In this document: positions 55,406 to 62,756 of the stretch, in pieces | How positions within the stretch are numbered: the stretch's first letter is position 1 | Layout of the letters: each line of letters opens with the position of its first letter | Assembly (NCBI RefSeq): GCF_018326005.1 | Contig: NZ_AP021903.1 | Coordinates: 1,800,001 to 1,864,000, forward strand | From: Pseudomonas sp. Seg1 | GTDB lineage: Bacteria > Pseudomonadota > Gammaproteobacteria > Pseudomonadales > Pseudomonadaceae | Direction: 5' to 3' | Length of the DNA stretch: 64,000 bases | Notes under the pieces: model-generated | Told to the model about the DNA's origin: nothing | The model's input: only the letters and a program-made list of their open reading frames with translations | Database searches by the model: none | Program-made: the position numbers and the translations under genes

Positions 55406-56544
55406 ATGGCCGAGAGCGAAAGCGGTCAGGACAAAACAGAAGACCCCACGGAGAAACGTAAAAAGGACTCCCGTGAGAAGGGTGAGATCGCCCGCTCGAA
55501 AGAGCTCAACACCCTCGCCGTGATGATGGCCGGTGCCAGCGCGCTGTTGATATTCGGCGGCATGCTCGCCGAAGACCTGATGGACCTGATGCGTATGAAC
55601 TTCACGCTGTCGCGCGAAGTGATCATGAACCAGGGCTCCATGGGCACGTTCCTGATGCAGTCGGGCAAGCTCGCCCTGGTGGCGATTCAGCCGATCATGA
55701 TCACCTTGTTGCTGGCCGCGTTGATCGGGCCGATTTCCCTCGGTGGCTGGCTGTTCGCGGCCGGCTCCCTGGCGCCCAAGTTCAGCCGGATGAACCCGGC
55801 AGCGGGCATCAAGCGGATGTTCTCCTTCAAGTCTGTGGTCGAACTGCTCAAGGCTTTGGCGAAGTTTCTGATCACCTTGGGTGTGGCGCTGGTGGTGCTG
55901 TCAGCCGACGTCGATGACTTTTTGCGCATCGCCCATGAGCCGCTGGACCGGGCGATCATTCACAGCGTCACGCTGGTTGCCTGGAGTACGTTGTGGCTGG
56001 CTTGCGGGCTGATCATCATCGCTGCAGTCGACGTGCCGGTGCAGCTCTGGGAAGCCCACAAGAAACTGCTGATGACCAAGCAGGAAGTGCGCGACGAGCA
56101 CAAGGATCAGGAAGGCCGGCCTGAAGTCAAACAACGCATCCGTCAAACCCAGCGCGAGATGTCCCAGCGGCGGATGATGGCGGCGATTCCCGATGCCGAC
56201 GTGGTCATCACCAACCCGACCCACTACGCGGTGGCGCTCAAGTACGATTCCGAGAAGGGTGGGGCCCCCGTCCTGTTGGCCAAGGGCAGCGACTTCCTGG
56301 CGCTGAAGATCCGTGAAATCGCCGTGGCCAACAACGTCATGCTCCTCGAGTCGCCGGGGTTGGCGCGGTCGATCTACTACTCCACTGAGCTCGATCAGGA
56401 AATCCCCGGGGCTTGTATCTGGCGGTTGCCCAGGTCCTGGCCTACGTCTACCAGATCCGCCAATTCCAGGCGGGCAAGGGCAAGCGCCCGGATCCGCTCA
56501 AGGACGATCTGCCGATTCCGCCGGACCTGCGTCGCGATTCCTGA
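55406..56544 (+). CDS. flhB: FlhB, export specificity switch protein; frameshifted near its 3' end
   Basis: An ~379-residue export gate protein. DKTEDPTEKRKKDSREKGEI opens it, four membrane helices follow, and the self-cleaving NPTH motif is at residues 270-273 (VVITNPTHYAVALKY). As given, the frame is lost after DQEIP and runs on to 56620 with non-homologous sequence. The normal end (GLYLAVAQVLAYVYQIRQFQ, ending PPDLRRDS, stop 56542-56544) resumes one frame off. One base is missing within CCCCGGGG at 56404-56411. FlhB is required for export, so a sequencing error is the simplest explanation. Confidence 0.92.
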
Positions 56545-56570
56545 CGGTTACCGTCTGTCTGAAAGACCTC

Positions 56571-56591
56571 CGCACCTGTTATTTCTGACAG
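56571..56591. repeat. Palindromic motif copy 1 after flhB
   Basis: This 21-base segment (CGCACCTGT, four bases, TCTGACAG) matches 62471-62491 in the same orientation at 18 of 21 positions. The two copies bracket the accessory block between flhB and flhA. Confidence 0.55.
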
Positions 56592-56724
56592 TAGCCAGTG
56601 AGCACTCCTCAGCGATCTAATTGCCATGGGATTTCTCCCGGCATTTTCCCTGTATTGGTGGCTCTGATCATTTGATGCGAGTACCAGGGATCGGCGTCTA
56701 CGTCAGGTTTCAGAGGAAGCGATC

Positions 56725-57399
56725 ATGGCAGCGAATCCGCTAAAAAAATTGGACGGCATGGAGATGGAGTTTGTCTCCGGTGTGTTGGAAAGGCGCCCTG
56801 ATGAGCGCGCAATCGGTTACACCGTCACGTTCAAACTGATTCTGGATTTCACTCATTTCAAGCACATGGCCAACGCCTATAGTCCAAATTATCTGGAGGT
56901 GTCGACTAACTCGATTCGGCCTGAGCTGGAGGGGCTGGCGTACCACTCTAGCTACAATTTGATTGGCAAACCTGACGAAAAAATCGTCAACAGCGCGATG
57001 CTTTTCGAGCGATTCACCCATCTGGAGGACTACATGGATGGCTGGATCTACGATGAAATGGAAAGGCGCTACAGCAAACCGCAATTCACCATTGAAGGTG
57101 ATGCTCTTTTCATTACGGCACGTCAGGACTTTCGCTGGTTGGATCCCGCGCGCCAGATCGAAATCAAAGACCTCGCCATCATCCCTTTCAAGTGGGGGCT
57201 AACCCTGATAGAGCAGCGCGTAAAAGTGTCCTGGGGGAAGCCAGACATTAGAACGCCTGAGGAGATAGTGACGTTTATGTACACGCAGACTGAGTTCGTC
57301 GACATCGAAGGGGTCTTCGTGCTCAAGGGTTCGCGCTACATCAATGGCAAGGCCCTCAGTTTCGGTGTGATTGCACCTGAGCAGGTTTTGACGGCGTAG
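56725..57399 (+). CDS. Protein of unknown function in the flhB-flhA gap
   Basis: A 224-residue soluble protein with no signal peptide or membrane helix. It is rich in aromatic and charged residues (MAANPLKKLDGMEMEFVSGV, then DGWIYDEMERRYSKPQF and FIEQ-like beta strands). I recognise no family. ATG 56725 is preceded by AGAGGAAG. It is a single gene followed by an intrinsic terminator. The gene is absent from the usual flhB-flhA arrangement and so probably acquired. Confidence 0.7.
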   Translation: MAANPLKKLDGMEMEFVSGVLERRPDERAIGYTVTFKLILDFTHFKHMANAYSPNYLEVSTNSIRPELEGLAYHSSYNLIGKPDEKIVNSAMLFERFTHLEDYMDGWIYDEMERRYSKPQFTIEGDALFITARQDFRWLDPARQIEIKDLAIIPFKWGLTLIEQRVKVSWGKPDIRTPEEIVTFMYTQTEFVDIEGVFVLKGSRYINGKALSFGVIAPEQVLTA

Positions 57400-57471
57400 G
57401 GATGGGCAGCATGGCCGCCACGTTGTTGCTGGACGACCGTGGAAACGGTTTGATCGAGAGCTGAAACGAAA

Positions 57472-57505
57472 AAACCGCCGTCCCGATTGAACCGGGCGGC
57501 GGTTT
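57472..57505 (+). terminator. Terminator after the unknown ORF
   Basis: AAACCGCCGTCCCG (57472-57485) pairs with CGGGCGGCGGTTT (57493-57505), with one bulged base, and is followed by TTTCTTC. Confidence 0.75.
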
Positions 57506-57543
57506 CTTCATGCCTGAAGACATGTGTTGGCTGTGCCTCAGTT

Positions 57544-57633
57544 TTCGCGAGCAAGCCTGCTCCTACAGGTTTGGTAACTGCTCACAGGCTTGTGATTAAT
57601 GCATATCCCTGTGGGAGCGGGCTTGCCCGCGAA
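57544..57633. repeat. REPIN (imperfect inverted REP pair)
   Basis: The 26 bases at 57544-57569 are a near-perfect inverted copy of 57608-57633, whose core is GTGGGAGCGGGCTTGCCCGC, a typical Pseudomonas REP. The spacer is 38 bases. Confidence 0.85.
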
Positions 57634-57681
57634 GACCTCAGCAACCACAGCACAGCACTCAAGCCTTGTCAGACAGTCCTG

Positions 57682-58041
57682 CTACTGCGGCACCTGCAGA
57701 TTATCCAGCACCCGGTTCACCGCCAACTCCCCGAGCATGATCAGCTGCGCAATCCCCAACAGCGTCCGGCGCTGCGACGCTGGCAAGAGGTGGGCAAAGT
57801 CACTGGCAATGGTTCTTGCCGAAGCAAGGGTCTCGAAGGCATCGGCCAGCATCTCCTCGTTTTTGAAGTCCGCAGTAACGGCGTACATCCTGCGGGTTCT
57901 GCGGGGCGGTGGTGTGGACCCGGGCGGGCAGAGATAGTGATCGAGGGCGCGGTCGGCGGCGTCGTTGAGCTTTTTCGAATCGAGGGATTCGTAGGGGGAG
58001 GTGAGATCGGTTTCGGGCGGGTTGGGTGTTGGTTTGAACAT
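57682..58041 (-). CDS. DUF6124-like small protein, copy B
   Basis: A 119-residue paralogue of the protein at 6167-6535. It starts MFKPTPNPPETDLTSPYESL, shares DSKKLNDAADRALDHYL and ends LAVNRVLDNLQVPQ. No membrane segment or signal peptide is visible. ATG 58041 was chosen by homology of the PTPNPPET start; the frame is open 16 codons upstream but that part lies in the leader. It is convergent with the unknown ORF and flanked by a REPIN. Its leader (58078-58275) has the same architecture as that of copy A. Confidence 0.78.
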   Translation of the reverse strand: MFKPTPNPPETDLTSPYESLDSKKLNDAADRALDHYLCPPGSTPPPRRTRRMYAVTADFKNEEMLADAFETLASARTIASDFAHLLPASQRRTLLGIAQLIMLGELAVNRVLDNLQVPQ

Positions 58042-58077
58042 GGTGAGACTCCGTGGTTGATTTGGCCGCCACGGCTC

Positions 58078-58275
58078 ATCGCTAAACAAGTAAAGGTGGC
58101 GGCTGTACGCAGGTTAGCGATCCGGGTCACAGAAACCCCGGGTAGACCCGAAGGTCTCCCACGCACAGCCACCATGACGCCAATTGCAGATAGACAAAAA
58201 CTGCAATTGAGAATGGGCATGTTGCGTCTGTTAGATGCCGGATCGCTAAACCCGATCGCTGATTCGTCAGCGATC
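58078..58275 (-). ncRNA. Structured 5' leader of the DUF6124-like gene, copy B
   Basis: This has the same order of elements as the leader at 6572-6773: hairpin (58254-58262 with 58267-58275); 'up' word (58238-58249); a 9-bp hairpin (58181-58189 with 58201-58209); outer stem (58165-58174 with 58097-58106); GACC-UUCG-GGUC hairpin (58145-58156); 'mid' word (58114-58125); 'down' word (58078-58085). Mid (TTAGCGATCCGG) is fully complementary to up over 12 bases, and its first 8 bases to down (ATCGCTAA). These words differ from copy A, yet the pairing is kept. The single outer-stem mismatch is again a wobble only in minus-strand RNA. Confidence 0.62.
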
Positions 58276-58406
58276 GCACCACAATAGAACCCGCCCCCAA
58301 GGCGCACAAGCCGGCGGATTCTGGCGTAGCTGTAGGCAATTACGCAAGGTCGTGTAGCCTGATTACGTGTCTTGCCGTGTCACTTAAACGAAGGTGTTTA
58401 AAAACA

Positions 58407-58470
58407 AAAATCGCAACGTTCGGCAGCGTCTACATCGATCCATGTAGGAACTGCCGAAGGCGGCGATCTT
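58407..58470. repeat. REP-like inverted pair
   Basis: The 28 bases at 58407-58434 are an imperfect inverted copy of 58442-58470, whose core ATGTAGGAACTGCCGAAGG is a known type of Pseudomonas REP. The rest of 58276-58658 contains no convincing gene. Confidence 0.7.
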
Positions 58471-58658
58471 TGATTTTCTCTCCGTCAGATCCGAGCCTGA
58501 ACATACTGGGCCAACACAGCCATCATGCAGCGACATCACGGCCCTTCGCCGACGTTATATCGAACTGACCAGACTCTCCATCGAAAGCGTTAGCCCATCT
58601 CAATAGGACTCATGCTGGTTACTAATCATAAAAAGAGCGACTGTTTCAGGTACAACTT

Positions 58659-58688
58659 CATCCACTGCCCTAGGAAGGGCAGTGGATG
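58659..58688. terminator. Perfect 12-bp hairpin at the 3' end of the Ig-like gene
   Basis: CATCCACTGCCC (58659-58670) and GGGCAGTGGATG (58677-58688) pair perfectly around a 6-base loop, 30 bases past the stop of the minus-strand gene. There is no U-tract on that strand, so it is a processing or rho-linked end rather than a classic terminator. Confidence 0.5.
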
Positions 58689-58718
58689 GGACAAATCAAA
58701 GTTGTCCTATTAATGCGA

Positions 58719-61700
58719 TCAGGTAGTTTTTTTTTGATCGGGAACGTACATGGCCACACCGTGTTTCTGGTCGTTCAACCGACTGAATTGGAGACTCCAA
58801 TCTTTTGTAAAAGGAAGATAGCCTGTGCAGAATGCCTGCTCTCTATCCTGAAACGTCTGACTAGGCCCATGCCACCAGACGGCTTCTGGGTAATGCGCGG
58901 TAGCGGTGAATTTTGTATTCATGACTTTCATGTGATGAGAGCGTTCGTGAACTGGGATTGGTTCCGCACCAACGCTTTGCGCCCATACGAGGTATTCCTC
59001 ATGATTGAATTTCTGATTATTGGAAGATACGTAATGGGCCACATTGGAAACGGTGACGGGGAACTCCTTAATTTGATTCGCCTGGTCTCGAACTCTGATA
59101 GTGGTGCTTCCGTTGCCTTGACTTCTGACGATACCGAGAAGGCGATCAACCGAAGCAATGCGCTCGTCGAGGGATTCATAGATATAAGGAGGAACCCCAC
59201 CTTCGGCACTACGATCGAACGCGGTTCCGATAGGATCGACGCCAGTCAGGACCCATGGCAGTCCCGAGCCTTCGATTGATATGTTGTGCCCGTTGATTCT
59301 GAGCAGGGACGGATCCACGATAAGTTCAGGACGCGTCATTACGGTTAATGTCCTTGCGGCAGATGTCTCCCCCGGAGCGTACAGCGCCTTGGCGGTGAAA
59401 CTGTGCAGCGCGGCGTTCAGTTCTTTCACCTCAAGTTCCCAACGGCCGTTATCGGCACGCACCTCCGCTATACCTTTGGACGTCGGCCCGTCAAAGATCT
59501 CGACTTTCAGGCGCGGTGTACCGCCGCCGGTCAATTTGAGTGAGGTATCGTACGTCTTGCCGTTAGAGGGAATTTCAATGCCTGTCGAGTCTTTCACCGA
59601 GGTGATGCTTGGCTTGATGGCATTGGAAAGGGTGACGACTCTGCCAAGCGATACCTGCCCCGTACCGTACAGCGCCTTGGCAGTGAGCGTGCGAGTACCA
59701 ATGGCGGTCAGTGTGATTTCGCAGGTCCAGATGCCACCGGCATTGACCGGGTGTTTACCTTTAGTGGCAGCTCCCTCGAACACCTCGACTTCCTGAAGCG
59801 GTGCCGCAGTGCCGGTCAGTTTGATCTTCGGATCGACCGTGCCACCGTAATTCGGAATGTCTTCACCCTTGGAATCCTTCACCGTGCTGATCACCGGTTT
59901 CACATCCTGCACGGCTTTGACGTTGTAAACGCGCGACGGGAAGGTCACGGCTTTGGCTTCATCGGGGCTGCCGTCGAAAGTGACCTTGAACTCGATTTTC
60001 AGTGTCGAGTTGTCCTTGAGACCGCGCAACTCGGCCACCGGTGTCGCCGGGTAAGGCCCTACGATCACGCCATCACCGCGTAGAGTTTCCCCCTCATAAG
60101 TCGTTTTTTTGTACTCCGATCCATCGGCTTTGGTGCCGCTGTAGCGCAGCCAGATTTTCTGATTCGCAGCAATCAAAGGCCAGGCAGCCACGCGGGTGGA
60201 CGCATTGGCCAGGGCGGTCACATCGAGATCATCGTTGGACGCGCCATCGATGGTTGCCTTGGGCAGTTCGGCATGTTCTTGCGGGATCGCCAGCACCGTC
60301 AGCGGCAAAACCTTCGAAGGCACCGGCGCACCACCGCGCGTCACGGTGTAACTCACCGTCACCGCTTTGCCCAGGTTGAAGGCCACGACCGCGTTCTTCA
60401 GCGGGATCGATTGTGGCCCCAGCGTGGTCACGGTTTTTTTCGCGGAGGTGTCCGAGCCGTTCGGTGGCGTGCCGGTCCAGGTGACGATGATGTCGTCACC
60501 GAGGGCCATGCCGGTGTAGTCGACGATGGCGGTCAGGCTGTCCTTGGCTGCCAATGGATTGAGGCTGGTGCTGCCATTGGCCTCCTTGATCTTCGGTGCG
60601 TCCAGACCCAGCGCCGCGCCAATACGCAACGTCAATTCATGCGAGTTCCCTACCGTCGCCCCCGCCCGCTGAATGCTGTAATCAGCGACCACCGTGCCGT
60701 TGAGGTTGGCCGTCACATATTGCTTGGCCACGGTGATGCGCACAGGCTTGCCGGCGGTGGCGGGGATCAGGTCGATATGGCCGCTGGTGCTGCCGCCGCT
60801 GGCCGAACCGCGCCAGCGCCAGGTCACGCGGTCCTTGTCGCGGGTGCCCAGGTACGGCACCACCAGCGTGGCGCCGAGCGGCGGCACTTTGTCCGGATCG
60901 AGCACGTCATTGTCTGCGCCCTCGACTTCCGGTCGGTCAAACGTCGGCAAGGCCACGCCGACCTGCATCGGAAATACCAGCGATTCGCGCACGCTCAGCA
61001 GCGCCGTTTCGCTGTTGGTGACGGTGTAAAAGACCTTGACGTTCAGGCCGTTGAAGCGCCGGATTTCGGCATTGCTCACGTTGCGTTGGACGGGCTGGTT
61101 TTCCGCGATGTCGCCGACCGGACGCGGATCTTCGTAATAGACGGTACTACCACCCGGCGCCTGGGCCTGCCAGATCAGATTGATCAGGTCGCTGCTGTTG
61201 CGGCCGGGATACCAGGGAATGTTCACCGTCGCCCAAGGTGTCTCCGGCGGCAAAGTCCCACCCGGGGCCTCGTCCACGGTTGGTTCACGCAGTTGGCTGA
61301 TGTCACCAATCACCGGGACGCTGGCGTTCTTCGAAGGGCGGTCGGCTGCACCGCTGCGCTTACAGACATAGCCGACCGAGGCGCTGCCCTTGGCGATGGC
61401 CCTGACCGATGCATTGGGAATGGGAAATTTCAGAGGAAACGATACGACCGCGACCGGCAATTCAAGTGGCCCGACGATGATCTGCGAGCCTTGCGCCGGG
61501 GTGCCTGTCCAGGTCAGGAACACCTTGTCACCGACCTTGAAATCAGCTGCCGGCGTGTTGACGAGGACCTCCACATCGTCATCGCCGAGCTGATCGAGAT
61601 TGATGCTGTTGGCCGGCTGGCCTTTGACCAGCACCAATGGAACGTCCAGTCGATTGCCGCCCAGATCCACCAGCACTTTGCGAATGGCCGACCACGGCGC

Positions 61701-62408
61701 GCGCTCGTCCGGGTAGTTGCCGCAGCGGTCGATGACCTGATAAGCCACCGCCACTTCCGGGCCATCACCCGCCGTCTCGATCACGGCGCGACTGAACACC
61801 ACGTCGATTGGATGGCGGACCGGGTCCAGGGCCTGTTCCGGCGTGACGACGTGAGTGACTTGCTGACTGCCCCAGCGGGCGAGGATGCGATCGTAGCGGG
61901 TGAGGTTGCGGTAGGGCACGATGCGCATCGTCACGCCCTTGGCCGGCAGGTTTTGGTCAACCTCGTCATGGTCGAGGGAAAACTTCAGATCGGAGTGGCC
62001 GTCATCGCCAGCGATGTCATCGTATTCGCCGGGCCGCGTGAGCTTGACCAGCAGGACCAGTTCGGGTTTGGAGTCTTCCTCCGTCTGGTTCTTGTAGGTG
62101 ATCCGGTAAAACACCGGCTTGGCCTCGCCGTCGAGCACGTGGGCCTTGGGAATGGTGAACGACAGGTCCTTGTTGAGCTCGATATCGAGATCGAGGGTCT
62201 TGCTCCAGATTGCCGTCGTGGCATTGCCCCAGAACACCTCGGCCTTGTCGCCAATGTTCATGTTGAACCAGGCGGGGATGATGCCTTGCAGGTCGTCTTC
62301 CACCGCCCGGATGGGAATGCCACCGTTGTAATGCTCGGCGGGAGTCAGGGTGACCAGCGTGGGGAAATACAGCGGTTTGAGGGCTAGCGGATGTTGGGAC
62401 GTGGTCAT
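58719..62408 (-). CDS. Large Ig-like repeat protein, function unknown
   Basis: A 1229-residue, beta-strand-rich protein. No signal peptide is seen at the start (MTTSQHPLALKPLYFPTLVT). The body has repeated Ig-like units of ~90-100 residues. Two adjacent ones near residues ~850-1040 are clearly related (STVKDSKGEDIPNYGG... and TSVKDSTGIEIPSNGK...), each ending in a TAKALY strand. Another recurring phrase is TWTGTP. A unique C-terminal ~110 residues, rich in His/Trp/Tyr (AVWWHGPSQTFQDREQAF), follows a Big-like domain. Cell-surface or injected roles are both possible. It is opposite to the flagellar genes and sits between flhB and flhA. Confidence 0.75.
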   Translation of the reverse strand: MTTSQHPLALKPLYFPTLVTLTPAEHYNGGIPIRAVEDDLQGIIPAWFNMNIGDKAEVFWGNATTAIWSKTLDLDIELNKDLSFTIPKAHVLDGEAKPVFYRITYKNQTEEDSKPELVLLVKLTRPGEYDDIAGDDGHSDLKFSLDHDEVDQNLPAKGVTMRIVPYRNLTRYDRILARWGSQQVTHVVTPEQALDPVRHPIDVVFSRAVIETAGDGPEVAVAYQVIDRCGNYPDERAPWSAIRKVLVDLGGNRLDVPLVLVKGQPANSINLDQLGDDDVEVLVNTPAADFKVGDKVFLTWTGTPAQGSQIIVGPLELPVAVVSFPLKFPIPNASVRAIAKGSASVGYVCKRSGAADRPSKNASVPVIGDISQLREPTVDEAPGGTLPPETPWATVNIPWYPGRNSSDLINLIWQAQAPGGSTVYYEDPRPVGDIAENQPVQRNVSNAEIRRFNGLNVKVFYTVTNSETALLSVRESLVFPMQVGVALPTFDRPEVEGADNDVLDPDKVPPLGATLVVPYLGTRDKDRVTWRWRGSASGGSTSGHIDLIPATAGKPVRITVAKQYVTANLNGTVVADYSIQRAGATVGNSHELTLRIGAALGLDAPKIKEANGSTSLNPLAAKDSLTAIVDYTGMALGDDIIVTWTGTPPNGSDTSAKKTVTTLGPQSIPLKNAVVAFNLGKAVTVSYTVTRGGAPVPSKVLPLTVLAIPQEHAELPKATIDGASNDDLDVTALANASTRVAAWPLIAANQKIWLRYSGTKADGSEYKKTTYEGETLRGDGVIVGPYPATPVAELRGLKDNSTLKIEFKVTFDGSPDEAKAVTFPSRVYNVKAVQDVKPVISTVKDSKGEDIPNYGGTVDPKIKLTGTAAPLQEVEVFEGAATKGKHPVNAGGIWTCEITLTAIGTRTLTAKALYGTGQVSLGRVVTLSNAIKPSITSVKDSTGIEIPSNGKTYDTSLKLTGGGTPRLKVEIFDGPTSKGIAEVRADNGRWELEVKELNAALHSFTAKALYAPGETSAARTLTVMTRPELIVDPSLLRINGHNISIEGSGLPWVLTGVDPIGTAFDRSAEGGVPPYIYESLDERIASVDRLLGIVRSQGNGSTTIRVRDQANQIKEFPVTVSNVAHYVSSNNQKFNHEEYLVWAQSVGAEPIPVHERSHHMKVMNTKFTATAHYPEAVWWHGPSQTFQDREQAFCTGYLPFTKDWSLQFSRLNDQKHGVAMYVPDQKKTT

Positions 62409-62470
62409 GGTGGCGGGCTCCGGTCGATGGTGGGGGCGACGGAGTGATTGAACGTGGGATCGGGGAATTG

Positions 62471-62496
62471 CGCACCTGTCAGATCTGACAGGTGCG
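62471..62496. repeat. 26-base perfect palindrome, motif copy 2
   Basis: Each base pairs with its mirror partner around TCAGATCTGA. The left part repeats 56571-56591. It could be an operator for the divergent Ig-like gene (62 bases upstream of its start), a terminator, or an intergenic repeat. Confidence 0.6.
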
Positions 62497-62538
62497 GGTG
62501 GGTTTTCGACGAACGGTCATTGAGGAAAAGCGAAGGTC

Positions 62539-62564
62539 AAAAGATCGCAGCCTTCGGCAGCTCC
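62539..62564. repeat. Single REP-like sequence
   Basis: AAAAGATCGCAGCCTTCGGC and the bases after it match the REP type seen at 58442-58470 in inverse orientation. Confidence 0.65.
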
Positions 62565-62679
62565 AGATGTCATGTGTGGTGTGCCACGGATAGTCCGACA
62601 CCTGCAGATTCCGCGAACTCACATTGCGGTCAGCAGAAACTCACGTTCAACCCCCTCTGTTTCAATCAATGGCAAAAGT

Positions 62680-62695
62680 TGGAAGGCTTCTTGCA
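62680..62695 (+). promoter_or_regulatory. Sigma-54 promoter of flhA
   Basis: TGGAAGGCTTCTTGCA: GG 62681-62682, ten bases, GC 62693-62694, with a TTGCA -12 element. It is 62 bases before the flhA start. flhA keeps its own promoter despite the insertion that separates it from flhB. Confidence 0.8.
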
Positions 62696-62756
62696 GTACC
62701 CGCCGTGCGTCCGCTCTGGGCGTCAAAAGTTTGCTTTAAAGGAACGGGGAAAACCG

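Larger units (their letters stand above)
62409..62756. other. Intergenic region upstream of flhA
   Basis: A 348-base gap between divergent genes. It contains a 26-base perfect palindrome (62471-62496), a single REP-like sequence (62539-62564) and the flhA sigma-54 promoter (62680-62695). No ORF is convincing here. Confidence 0.7.

Noticed and set aside
60273-62387. 704-residue plus-strand reading frame opposite the Ig-like gene
   Set aside because: The minus-strand frame has coherent Ig-like repeats; the plus-strand translation is His/Arg/Gly-rich without domains.
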